NCBI GenBank assembly: GCA_039821605.1
Contig: JBCBNV010000004.1
Coordinates: forward strand, 372,001 to 436,000
DNA: 64,000 bases
DNA from: CALBPI01 sp039821605
GTDB lineage: Bacteria > Pseudomonadota > Gammaproteobacteria > Steroidobacterales > Woeseiaceae
Reading direction: 5' to 3'
Below, piece after piece: positions 41,784 to 49,894 of this stretch. A program made the translations under genes and the position numbers. The notes beneath the pieces are model-generated. The model ran no database searches. It was given only the letters and a program-made list of their open reading frames with translations, and had not been told where the DNA came from. Positions within the stretch are counted from its first letter, which is position 1; each line of letters begins with the position of its first letter.

Positions 41784-43189
41784 GCATCGGCATCGCCGAC
41801 ATCGCTGTTTACTTGCCGCGCGCGCGACTCGAGCGCAGCGCCATTACGGCCGCGCACGCCTGGGCGGTCCCCGGGCTCAAGGGCCGGGGCAAGGGACAGA
41901 TCGCAGCGGCCAACTGGGACGAAGACAGCGTCACGATCGCGCACGCCGCGGTGCGCCAGCTCTCTGGCGATGTCGCCAGCCTGCAGTTTTGTTCGACGAG
42001 CATGCCGTTTGCGGATCGCTCGCACGCGAGCCTGCTTGTCGAGGCATTGCAGCTCGACCCGGCGACAGCGACTCAGGACTCGGGCGCCAGCGCGCGTGCG
42101 GGCACGTCGGCCCTGCTCGCAGCGCTGCGATCGGGGCAGCGGGACGCGGTCGTGGCGGCCGCCGAGAAACGCCTTGCCAAGCCCGCCAGTGAGCAGGAAA
42201 TCGGGCAAGGCGATGCCGGTGTTGCGGTGCACTGCGGTGCGCCCGTGCTGGCCGAGTTCATCGACGGCGAGACGCTGGCAACGGACTTCGTTGACCACTA
42301 CCGCTCGGCCGACAGCGACTTCGACTACAGCTTCGAGGCGCGATGGGTGCGCGACGAAGGCTACCTCGCCGACTTGCCGGCGATGATCCCGCAGCTGCTC
42401 TCACGCAATGACCTCGAAGCCGGCGACGTCGCCAGATTCGTCATCAATGCGCCGGCACGTGTGCGTGGTGGTATCGCCAGGCGGGCGGGGCTCAGCAACG
42501 CGGCGATCGACTCGTCCGTCGACGCCCAGGTGGGCGATGCGGGCTGCGCGGCACCGCTGCTCATGCTGGCAGAAGCACTCGGGCGCGCCGCCGACGGCGA
42601 CCTGATCATCGTCGGTGGATTCGGCCAGGGCGCCGACCTCATGCTGCTCCGCGCCACGGCGCGGCGCCCGACGGCCTTTGCCGACGCGCTCGCCGCGGGC
42701 GCGGCGGACAACAACTACCTGCGCTACCTGAGTCACCGCGGCCTGCTGCAGATGGACTGGGGCAAGCGCGCGGAGCGCGACGTGCGCACCGCGCAGAGCG
42801 CCTACTACCGCGCCCGTGATCAGGTCTCGGGCTTTGTCGGCGGTCGTTGCACGAGTTGTGGCACGGTGCAGTACCCGCGGACGCGGGCCTGTGTGAATCC
42901 CGACTGCCGCGCCTTTGATACTCAGGTGCCGCACCCGTTTGCCGACCTCACGGGAACCGTGAAGTCGTTCACCGAAGACTGGCAGGCCTACTCGCCGGCA
43001 CCGCCACTGGTCTACGGCAACATCACGTTCGAGGGTGGGGCCAACATCTTCATGCAGTTCACGGACACCGCGTCGGGCGAGGTCACTGTCGGCGACAGCG
43101 TGAGCATGCAATTCCGCATCAAGGACATCGACCGCAGTCGGGGTTTCCAGCGCTACTTCTGGAAAGCCGTGCCGGTCCGGGAGCACTGA
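41780..43189 (+). CDS. HMG-CoA-synthase-like protein fused to DUF35 zinc-ribbon/OB domain, catalytic Cys missing
   Basis: 469 residues. Residues ~1-330 are a thiolase-fold HMG-CoA-synthase-like domain (FCSTSMPFADRS, QGDAGVAVHCG). Where active members have a nucleophilic Cys in an A-C-Y-G-G-T-like motif, the sequence is ASARAGTSALL, with A105 at the Cys position. The C-terminal ~120 residues are a DUF35 rubredoxin-like zinc ribbon (CTSCGTVQYPRTRACVNPDC) and OB fold, found in acyl-CoA-handling complexes. It may be a non-thioester-forming aldolase-type partner, as in side-chain degradation lyases. It is coupled to the Rieske gene upstream and sits 1 base before the thiolase gene. Confidence 0.82.
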   Translation: MSIGIADIAVYLPRARLERSAITAAHAWAVPGLKGRGKGQIAAANWDEDSVTIAHAAVRQLSGDVASLQFCSTSMPFADRSHASLLVEALQLDPATATQDSGASARAGTSALLAALRSGQRDAVVAAAEKRLAKPASEQEIGQGDAGVAVHCGAPVLAEFIDGETLATDFVDHYRSADSDFDYSFEARWVRDEGYLADLPAMIPQLLSRNDLEAGDVARFVINAPARVRGGIARRAGLSNAAIDSSVDAQVGDAGCAAPLLMLAEALGRAADGDLIIVGGFGQGADLMLLRATARRPTAFADALAAGAADNNYLRYLSHRGLLQMDWGKRAERDVRTAQSAYYRARDQVSGFVGGRCTSCGTVQYPRTRACVNPDCRAFDTQVPHPFADLTGTVKSFTEDWQAYSPAPPLVYGNITFEGGANIFMQFTDTASGEVTVGDSVSMQFRIKDIDRSRGFQRYFWKAVPVREH

Positions 43190-43190
43190 C

Positions 43191-44390
43191 ATGGCCGAAG
43201 GCATCCGCGACAAGGTCGCCGTCATTGGCATGGGCTGTTCGTCGTTTGGCGAGCGCTGGGACATGAGCGCGGCCGATCTCATGGTCGAGTCCTTTTCGGA
43301 AGCGTTGACCGACGCCGGCATCGACCGCGACGACATCGAAGCGGCCTGGCTCGGCGTGTTCTTCGACGAACAGAACATCGGCAAGTCAGCCATCCCGATG
43401 TCCAATGCGCTACGGCTCAACAATGTGCCCGTGACGCGCGTCGAAAACCTCTGCGCGACGGGTACCGAGGCCTTTCGCGGCGCGGTCTACGCCGTGGCCT
43501 CGGGTGCGGCGGACATCGCGCTCGCGCTGGGCGTGGAAAAGCTCAAGGACACGGGCTTCTCGGGGCTGCCCGAGCGCACCAACGGCACCTTCGAAGACCT
43601 CTGGCTGCCCAACTCGACGGCGCCGGGTGCGTTCGCGCAGCTCGCGAGTGCCTACAGCCACAAGCACGGCATCGACATGGCCGACTTGAAGCGCGCCATG
43701 GCGCACGTATCGGTGAAGAGCCACGACAACGGGCTCAAGAACCCCAAGGCGCACCTGCACCGGGCGATTACCGAGGACGATGTGCTCAATGCACCACCCG
43801 TGGCCTATCCACTGGGCGTGCTCGACTGCTGCGGCGTCAGTGACGGCAGTGCCTGCGCCATCGTGGCGCGGCCCGAGATCGCGGCACAGCTCGGCAAGGC
43901 CCAGATCGTCGGCGTGAAGAGCGTGCAGCTCTCGATCAGCAACGGCGTCGAGGCGGGCCACACCTCCTGGGACGGCGCGCACACCATGACGACGCGGCGG
44001 GCGTCGGCCAAGGCGTATGCAGAGGCCGGTATCACCGACCCCAAAGCGGACCTCGGCATGATCGAGGTGCACGACTGCTTCTCGATCACGGAGCTCGTGG
44101 TCATGGAAGACCTGGGATTGTCCGAATCGGGTCAGGCGCCCAGGGACATCCTCGACGGTCGCTACGATGCGGGCGGCAACATCCCCTGTCAGATCGACGG
44201 TGGTCTGAAGTGCTTTGGTCACCCCATCGGCGCGAGCGGCCTGCGCATGTTGTACGAGGTCTATCAACAATTGCTCGGTCGCGCCGGCGACCGCCAGCTC
44301 GACAGCATCGACTTCGGTCTCACCCACAACCTCGGCGGCATCCCCAACCGGAATGTAGCGAGCATCTCCATTCTCGGGGGCATGAACTAA
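43191..44390 (+). CDS. SCP2-type thiolase (acetyl-CoA acetyltransferase family)
   Basis: 399 residues with intact catalytic residues: nucleophile C88 (ENLCATGTEAF), IEVHDCFSITE, and the C-terminal GGLKCFGHPIGASG supplying His and the acid-base Cys. These enzymes cleave 3-ketoacyl-CoA to a shorter acyl-CoA and acetyl- or propionyl-CoA. It follows the HMG-CoA-synthase-like gene by 1 base and its stop overlaps the next start (TAATG), so all are one operon. Its likely partner for substrate handling is the DUF35 domain of the previous protein. Confidence 0.9.
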   Translation: MAEGIRDKVAVIGMGCSSFGERWDMSAADLMVESFSEALTDAGIDRDDIEAAWLGVFFDEQNIGKSAIPMSNALRLNNVPVTRVENLCATGTEAFRGAVYAVASGAADIALALGVEKLKDTGFSGLPERTNGTFEDLWLPNSTAPGAFAQLASAYSHKHGIDMADLKRAMAHVSVKSHDNGLKNPKAHLHRAITEDDVLNAPPVAYPLGVLDCCGVSDGSACAIVARPEIAAQLGKAQIVGVKSVQLSISNGVEAGHTSWDGAHTMTTRRASAKAYAEAGITDPKADLGMIEVHDCFSITELVVMEDLGLSESGQAPRDILDGRYDAGGNIPCQIDGGLKCFGHPIGASGLRMLYEVYQQLLGRAGDRQLDSIDFGLTHNLGGIPNRNVASISILGGMN

Positions 44391-45277
44391 TGGCATCGGA
44401 TCCGAAACCCAATTTGCCGGGCCAGAGCTTCGGCTTCAGCGACGCGCAGCTCGCCGAGCACCCACTGGTCTTCGCGCCTGAATTGCTGGCCGACATGGTG
44501 TTTATTGTGTCGGGCGGTGGCAGCGGCATCGGTAAGGCCACGGCATTCACGCTCGCGCGCCTCGGCGCCAAGGTCATGATCTGCGGCCGCCGCGAGGAGA
44601 AACTGCAGACGACGGCAGAGAGCATCAAGCAGCACGTAGGCGTCGACGTGGCCTGGCACGCGATGTCGATCCGGCGCCCGGAGCAGGTCGAGTCGCTCAT
44701 GCAAGCGACCTGGGAACGCTTTGGCGGTCTCGATGTGCTCGTCAACAATGGCGGTGGGCAGTTCGCCCAGGACGCCATCGATTTCTCGGTCAAGGGTTGG
44801 AATGCCGTGATCGACACCAACCTCAATGGCACCTGGTACATGATGCAGGCGGCCGCGCAGCGCTGGCGTGACACCGACAAACCCGGTCACATCATCAACA
44901 TCGTGGCCGTGGTCAACCGCGGCATGCCGCAAGTGGCGCACACCTGTGCGGCGCGCGCGGGTGTGATTTACCTGTCGAAAACGGTGTCGACGGAGTGGGC
45001 GCCACTCAACATCCAGGTCAACTGTGTCGCGCCGGGCTCGATTGCTACCACAGGGCTCAACGTCTACGAGCCCGAGGCGGCGGCCATGTTCAAGTACGCG
45101 AATCCCATGCACGAGTTCGGCGACTCACTCGATATCGCGCAGGCCATCATTTATCTCGCCGCGCCGTCCGGCAAGTTCATCACGGGTGAGGTGTTGTCCG
45201 TGGACGGCGGCGCGCAGCAACACGGCGAGAACTGGTCGGCAGGCATTCCAGACTACTTCAAGGTGCACGGGCGTTAG
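44390..45277 (+). CDS. SDR family oxidoreductase, 2,4-dienoyl-CoA-reductase-like
   Basis: 295 residues. Rossmann loop GGGSGIGKA and NNGGG are typical. In place of YxxxK the active-site region reads HTCAARAG, with T185 and R189; peroxisomal 2,4-dienoyl-CoA reductases likewise lack YxxxK and have the same STEWAPLNIQVNCVAPG context. It therefore probably reduces an unsaturated acyl-CoA or a ketone intermediate with NADPH. Start overlaps the thiolase stop. Member of the Rieske-thiolase operon. Confidence 0.82.
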   Translation: MASDPKPNLPGQSFGFSDAQLAEHPLVFAPELLADMVFIVSGGGSGIGKATAFTLARLGAKVMICGRREEKLQTTAESIKQHVGVDVAWHAMSIRRPEQVESLMQATWERFGGLDVLVNNGGGQFAQDAIDFSVKGWNAVIDTNLNGTWYMMQAAAQRWRDTDKPGHIINIVAVVNRGMPQVAHTCAARAGVIYLSKTVSTEWAPLNIQVNCVAPGSIATTGLNVYEPEAAAMFKYANPMHEFGDSLDIAQAIIYLAAPSGKFITGEVLSVDGGAQQHGENWSAGIPDYFKVHGR

Positions 45278-45289
45278 GGAGGAGACGCA

Positions 45290-45859
45290 ATGACGGCAAT
45301 GACACTCGAACGCATTCCCCGCGACGAACTGCCCGAGCAGTTCGCGCCCGCCTGGGACATGCTCAACAAGCTCACGGGCGAGCCCGCGTTCGTCGAGGCC
45401 TTCGCCACGGCGCCGCACGTGCTGGGCTTTGTCATGGGTGACTTCTACCAGCGGCTGTTTTTCGAGGGTCATGTCGAACAGCGTTACAAGCAAATCGCGC
45501 GGCTGCGTTTGTCCGTGCTGCACGGGTGCCGCACCTGCAACAAGCAGAACACCGTGGGCGCCGCTGAGGCAGGTCTCAGCGCCGGCGAGATCTCGGCCAT
45601 CATGGGCGGTGAGTACGATCTTTCGGATGAACTGACGGGCGCCGACAAGGCCGTCATCGCCTACGCCGACCAGGTGGCCCTGACCAATCCCGAAGGCCGG
45701 CTGACCTCTGAGCTCACGGACCAGCTGCGCGCGCACTTCTCAAGCGCCGACATCTGCGAGCTAGGCACGGTCATGGCCGTAATCGCAGGTATGGCGAAGC
45801 TCAGTTTCGTACTCGACCTTGTCGAGAAAGAACCCTACTGCGAGTTCGCGACGGGGTGA
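45290..45859 (+). CDS. carboxymuconolactone decarboxylase/AhpD family protein
   Basis: 189 residues. The AhpD-like motif reads HGCRTCNKQN: the C-x-x-C pair is present, but the downstream His of AhpD is Asn. AhpD proteins reduce peroxiredoxin-bound substrates through this pair, while decarboxylases of the same fold lack it. A strong GGGAGGAGA precedes the ATG 12 bases after the SDR stop. It is the last gene of the rightward catabolic operon; REP-like repeats begin 38 bases later. Confidence 0.85.
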   Translation: MTAMTLERIPRDELPEQFAPAWDMLNKLTGEPAFVEAFATAPHVLGFVMGDFYQRLFFEGHVEQRYKQIARLRLSVLHGCRTCNKQNTVGAAEAGLSAGEISAIMGGEYDLSDELTGADKAVIAYADQVALTNPEGRLTSELTDQLRAHFSSADICELGTVMAVIAGMAKLSFVLDLVEKEPYCEFATG

Positions 45860-45896
45860 CGCCAAGAGGCGTCGTCTGGCGTCGCTCGGAAACGAA

Positions 45897-46166
45897 CCGT
45901 CATCGCGAGCCGCGAAGCGGGCGCGGCGATCTCTCGCCGACTGTCGTGCTGTCTGGCGTCACTCAGACAGGCACCGTCATCGCGAGCCGCGAAGCGGCGC
46001 GGCGATCTCTCGCCGACTGTCGTGCTGTCTGGCGTCACTCAGACAGGTACCGTCATCGCGAGCCCGCAAAGCGGGCGCGGCGATCGCTTGCCGACTGTCG
46101 TGCTGTTTGAGCGCACCGATGCGTTGGGAGATTGCCGCGCCCGCTTCGCGGGCTCGCAATGACAGC
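45897..46166. repeat. REP-like intergenic repeats, ~76-bp direct repeats plus inverted copy
   Basis: This fills the 345-base gap at 45860-46204. Three copies starting CCGTCATCGCGAGC begin at 45897, 45974 and 46050 (spacing 77 and 76). They share CTCGCCGACTGTCGTGCTGT and the CGTCACTCAGACAGG segment. An inverted copy (GAGATTGCCGCG to GCTCGCAATGACAGC) ends at 46166. Inner GCCCGC-AAA-GCGGGC arms form hairpins. No gene is supported here; repeat-derived open frames look spurious. Confidence 0.8.
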
Positions 46167-46204
46167 AAAAAACCCTCGGCCCCACAAAATGACAAAGCGC
46201 GCCG

Positions 46205-46948
46205 TCAGAATTTGACGATCGCGCCCCCATCGACGTTGAGGCCCGTACCGGACACGAACTGCGCTTCGTCCGAGGCCAGAAACAGTGCCGCCATGGCCAC
46301 CTCGGGCGCCTCACCGAGTCGTCCGACCGGCGCCTTGTCTTCCCAGTACTGACGGAATGCGGGGTCGTCCATGAACGGCTCGCTCATCTTGGTCCAGATC
46401 GCACCCGGCTGCAGGTAATTGGCCGTGATGCCGTGCTGCCCGAAGTCGACGGCCATGCCCTTGGTGAGCCCGGCGACGGCGTGCTTCGACGCCCCGTAAA
46501 TCGCGAGCGCGGGGCCGCCCACGTCGGACATGATCGAGCCCAGGTTGATGACGCGACCGTAGGCCGCCTGCTTGAGCAGTGGCAAGGCCAGGCGCGTCAG
46601 CCGGAACACGGCGCGCACGTTGATAGCCATGATGTGGTCGAACTGTTCGTCGGTGAGCGTTTCGTAGTCACCGGCAATGGCGATGCCCGCGTTGTTGACG
46701 AGGATGTCGAGCGCGCCGAAGTGTGCCTGCGCCGCCGCGATCACGGCCTCCTGCACGCCGTCGTCGGCGATATCACCAATGACCAGGCGGGCGCGGTCGT
46801 CGTCGCCAAATGCCGCGTTGAGGTCATCGGCTGCGAGATCGGTGGCGACGATTTGCGCGCCGCGTTCGAGGAACAGCGTCGTGATGGCCTTGCCGATACC
46901 GTTGGCCGCGCCCGTGACGACCGCTGTCTTTCCACTCAGATCAAACAT
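46205..46948 (-). CDS. classical SDR family oxidoreductase
   Basis: 247 residues. GAANGIGKA (cofactor loop), NNAG and the catalytic S-Y-K set (LGSIMSD and YGASKH) are all present, with the C-terminal FVSGTGLNVDGG. It would interconvert an alcohol and a ketone with NAD(P)H. It stands alone on the reverse strand between two repeat clusters, within the catabolic island. Confidence 0.9.
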   Translation of the reverse strand: MFDLSGKTAVVTGAANGIGKAITTLFLERGAQIVATDLAADDLNAAFGDDDRARLVIGDIADDGVQEAVIAAAQAHFGALDILVNNAGIAIAGDYETLTDEQFDHIMAINVRAVFRLTRLALPLLKQAAYGRVINLGSIMSDVGGPALAIYGASKHAVAGLTKGMAVDFGQHGITANYLQPGAIWTKMSEPFMDDPAFRQYWEDKAPVGRLGEAPEVAMAALFLASDEAQFVSGTGLNVDGGAIVKF

Positions 46949-46978
46949 GACGATTCCCTAAAACAAGAAATGAACAAT

Positions 46979-47077
46979 CATCGTCATTGCGAGGGGCCGA
47001 AGGCCCCGCGGCAATCTCGTGACGCCATCGTACTTCCAGGCAGTGCGGTTATCCGTGAGAGATCGCCGCGCCGCTTC
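46979..47077. repeat. REP-like inverted elements before the tandem array
   Basis: CGTCATTGCGAGGGGCCGAA and its companion GGCCCCGCGGCAATCTC form one REP-like element, with a GGGGCC-GAA-GGCCCC hairpin at its centre. A second, opposite copy (GAGATCGCCGCGCCGCTTCG) leads into the tandem array. Together with the array and a terminator they fill the gap 46949-47377; no gene is seen. Confidence 0.75.
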
Positions 47078-47285
47078 GCGGCTCGCGATGACGGTAAACA
47101 CCTGGCGGCTCGCGATGACGGTATACACCTCGCGGCTCGCGATGACGGTATACACCTCGCGGTTCGCGATGACGGTATACACCTCGCGGCTCGCGATGAC
47201 GGTGTACACCTGGCGGCTCGCGATGACGGTATACACCTCGCGGTTCGCGATGACGGTACACACCTGGCGCCTTGCGATGACGGGG
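47078..47285. repeat. 27-bp tandem repeat array (about 7.7 units)
   Basis: Seven full 27-base units start at 47078, 47105, 47132, 47159, 47186, 47213 and 47240, and a partial eighth at 47267. Each is close to GCGGCTCGCGATGACGGTAT followed by ACACCTC, differing at 1-3 positions. The unit contains the end of the REP-like element (GCTCGCGATGACGG). There are no unique spacers, so it is a minisatellite rather than a CRISPR. Confidence 0.9.
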
Positions 47286-47287
47286 CG

Positions 47288-47322
47288 AAAAAAAACGGCG
47301 CGCCCGTTGCCGGGTGCGCCGT
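47288..47322 (-). terminator. Rho-independent terminator of the TonB receptor gene
   Basis: On the reverse strand a 12-bp stem (ACGGCGCACCCG / CGGGCGCGCCGT, one G-T wobble) with a 4-base loop is followed by eight T. A smaller GGGAGCC-CGT-GGCTCCC hairpin lies at 47353-47369, right after the stop. Confidence 0.85.
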
Positions 47323-47377
47323 CAGAGTTACGCCCAAACGAGGCGTCATCAAGGGAGCCACGGGCTCCCGGAGAGTC

Positions 47378-49759
47378 TTAGAAGTCGCCGAAGCTGATAC
47401 CACCTTCGATGCCCCAGACGCGCGGCGGACCGTAGTTGCCGAAGGTCCACAGCGTACCGACCGCCTGTGCCGCCGTCTTGTAGCGGTCGTCCGTCAGGTT
47501 CTTACCGAACAGCGAGATGTAGTAGCGGTCATCGGCGCTTCTGAACGTCACGTTGGCGTTCAGGATCGAGCGTTGCTCGAGAATGGTGTCGAACTCGCGG
47601 CCGATGTCGTCGTTGTAGTAGTAGACGTTCTCGTCTTCGTAGTTGAAGTTCAGGTTGTAGCGCATCGAGGCGCCGCTCGCGAGCTCCTGCATGTAGGTCA
47701 GGTCGATACCACCCGTGATGTCCGGGGCGCGCACGACGTCGCGACCCGAGAAGTCCTCGAGGACGCCGTCGTCGTTACGGTCCAGGAGGAATTCGTTGTA
47801 CTCCGCGTCCAGCGTGCCGATGTTCGCCTGCAGCGTCAGGTTGTCCGTCAGCAGTGCCGTAAGCTCAAGCTCGAGGCCGCTGGCGTCCACATCTGCCGCG
47901 TTGAAGGTCCGCGTTTCCTGGAAGGCCGTACCGGGCAGCGACACGACGGTGCTGCGTTGGAAATCTTCGTAGTTGACGAAGAAGTACGTTGCGTTGAAGC
48001 GCACACGGTCGTCGAGGAAGCTGTTCTTCAAGCCGGCTTCGTAGCTCGTTGCCGTTTCCGGGTCGTAGGCCGCCAGCGGGAAGTTGTCAAAGCCGCCTGA
48101 GCCGGCCTGGTCGTTGTAACCACCCGACTTGAAGCCGCGCGAGATCGTGACGTAACCGAAGGTGTCGTCGTCGAACTGGTAGCTACCCGTGACGCGCCAG
48201 GTCGGTTCGCTCCAGCTTTCGCTGTCGCTTTGCACCGCGAAAGACGCCAGCGAGAAGTCGGCGCCATCCAGCGGCTCGCCGCCATTCGGCAGGATCACGC
48301 TTTCGGGCAAGCCTTCGCGCGCCGTGAAGTCTTTTTCTTCGTCGGTGTAACGCAGGCCGAGGTCGAGTGAGAACCGGTCGGTGACCGCCCAGTTCACTTC
48401 ACCGAATACTGCGTACGAGGTCGCGTCCTGCTTGTTGCAGATCAGGAGCGGGTTCTCGTTGTCGAGCACTCCCGGCACCGCGGTGCCGAAGAACTCGACA
48501 AGGCCCAGCTGCTGACGCACGCAGAAGGTTGCGTCATTGGTCTGGTAGAACACGCCACCGACGAAGTTGACCGGGCCGTCGAGCTCGGAGGCAATACGCG
48601 CTTCGAGCTGGAATGTCTCGCGGTCATCGTCGCGGGTTGCCGCGAAGAAGCTCTCGTAGGGCGTGCCGAGGTACTCGTTGGGCAGCCGTGATTCCTGGTC
48701 GCGGTAGCCGACGACACCGTAGATCGTGTAGTTGTCGAGGTCGTACTCGAGGTTCAGGTAGGTGCCGAAAACGTCGATTTCCTGGTCGCCGTCGAGACCG
48801 ACCACACTGCTCGAGTGGATACCGGCCTGCTCCAGCGGGTCACCGCTCGAGACGCCCGGGAAGCCCAGCAGCGTGGCGAGCTGGCCCGCTTCATCAGGCG
48901 TGATGTTGACCACGGGAACGGGCTCGCTGCGGTCCTGGATGATCTCGAGCTGGCCCAGGAGCGAGAGCCGCTCGCTGGGTTCCCAGAGCAGTTTGGTGCG
49001 CAGCGAAAGCACGTCCTTGCCGCCCAGATTGTCGCCGTCGCCCGCGACGGGGCGCCCGTCGACTTCGGGGTCGACGAGACCCGCGCCGAAGGCGTCAACA
49101 GGGAAGTCGACTTTGCCGTTTTCATAGTAGCCGTCGGAGTTCTGGTAGATGCCGGCGAATCGGAACGCCAGTGTGTCGCTGAACGGCTGGTTGTAGGCAA
49201 AACGCAGCTTGGTGTCTTCGTAGCTGCCGTATTGCAGGCTCGCCTCACCGCCCGTTTTTTCGAGGTCTGGGCGCTTCGTGCGCACGACGAGCGCGCCGGC
49301 CGTCGTATTCTTGCCGAACAGCGTACCCTGCGGGCCGCGCAGCACTTCGATCGACTCGACGTCGAAGGGTTCGAGCAGCTGCGTCTGCACGTGCGGGATC
49401 ACGAAGTCATCGACGATGACGCCAACCTTCGGGTCGAAGTAGACGATGATGTCGGTTTCGGCGGCACCGCGCATGGCGAACGAGGCAGCGTTAAACCCCG
49501 TGATCGTGGCTGCCGAAAAGTTCGGCACGAAGGTGGCGATTTCACCGATGTCCTGCGCAAACAGGCCGTCGAACTGAGCCCCGCTGACGGCCGTGACCGC
49601 AACAGGTGTCGTCTGCAGATCGGTCTCTGCGCGGCGGGTGGCCGTAACGACAATCTCATCGAGCTGGGTTTGGGCAACAGCAACGTCGGCACCGAACGTG
49701 CCCAAAGCACACGCGATCGCGATCGCGAGCTTGCTGTCGACCGTAGCTGACTTCTGCAT
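47378..49759 (-). CDS. TonB-dependent outer-membrane receptor
   Basis: 793 residues. A signal peptide ending AVAQ precedes the TonB box-like LDEIVVTATRR, the plug domain (about 50-160, VESIEVLRGPQGTLFGKNTT) and a beta-barrel ending in the C-terminal Phe (GGISFGDF). Such receptors import siderophores, or in catabolic clusters hydrophobic or large substrates. Here, with a Rieske oxygenase and a quinoprotein alongside, uptake of the island's substrate is more likely than iron; that is inference. ATG 49759 gives the proper signal peptide. A strong terminator follows the gene and a palindrome lies upstream. Confidence 0.93.
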   Translation of the reverse strand: MQKSATVDSKLAIAIACALGTFGADVAVAQTQLDEIVVTATRRAETDLQTTPVAVTAVSGAQFDGLFAQDIGEIATFVPNFSAATITGFNAASFAMRGAAETDIIVYFDPKVGVIVDDFVIPHVQTQLLEPFDVESIEVLRGPQGTLFGKNTTAGALVVRTKRPDLEKTGGEASLQYGSYEDTKLRFAYNQPFSDTLAFRFAGIYQNSDGYYENGKVDFPVDAFGAGLVDPEVDGRPVAGDGDNLGGKDVLSLRTKLLWEPSERLSLLGQLEIIQDRSEPVPVVNITPDEAGQLATLLGFPGVSSGDPLEQAGIHSSSVVGLDGDQEIDVFGTYLNLEYDLDNYTIYGVVGYRDQESRLPNEYLGTPYESFFAATRDDDRETFQLEARIASELDGPVNFVGGVFYQTNDATFCVRQQLGLVEFFGTAVPGVLDNENPLLICNKQDATSYAVFGEVNWAVTDRFSLDLGLRYTDEEKDFTAREGLPESVILPNGGEPLDGADFSLASFAVQSDSESWSEPTWRVTGSYQFDDDTFGYVTISRGFKSGGYNDQAGSGGFDNFPLAAYDPETATSYEAGLKNSFLDDRVRFNATYFFVNYEDFQRSTVVSLPGTAFQETRTFNAADVDASGLELELTALLTDNLTLQANIGTLDAEYNEFLLDRNDDGVLEDFSGRDVVRAPDITGGIDLTYMQELASGASMRYNLNFNYEDENVYYYNDDIGREFDTILEQRSILNANVTFRSADDRYYISLFGKNLTDDRYKTAAQAVGTLWTFGNYGPPRVWGIEGGISFGDF

Positions 49760-49841
49760 TTTGCATCCCCCCGGATGTAGCACACGGTATGGCGCCGACC
49801 TTGGCCGAATGTCAAAAAAAAGTCAAGCAAGACTGTTTTTT

Positions 49842-49855
49842 ACCGAATTGTCGGT
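49842..49855. promoter_or_regulatory. palindrome between TonB receptor and quinoprotein genes
   Basis: ACCGA-ATTG-TCGGT is a perfect 5-bp-arm inverted repeat in the 135-base divergent gap, 40 bases from the quinoprotein start. It could be a TetR-type operator serving both genes. Confidence 0.35.
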
Positions 49856-49894
49856 TTTATACTCAGGCGGGGTATTAACCGGGGGGCTGCGGCC

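Noticed and set aside
45856..46352. Open frames in the repeat cluster after the AhpD-like gene
   Set aside because: Their translations are repeats of RREAR/SREAARR-type segments from the REP-like DNA, with no ribosome-binding site.
47078..47285. CRISPR array
   Set aside because: Units of 27 bases are directly adjacent with no unique spacers, and no cas genes are near.
46433..48100. 555-codon forward open frame across the SDR, repeat array and TonB gene
   Set aside because: It is antisense to two well-supported genes and its middle is the 9-residue periodic translation of the 27-bp repeats.
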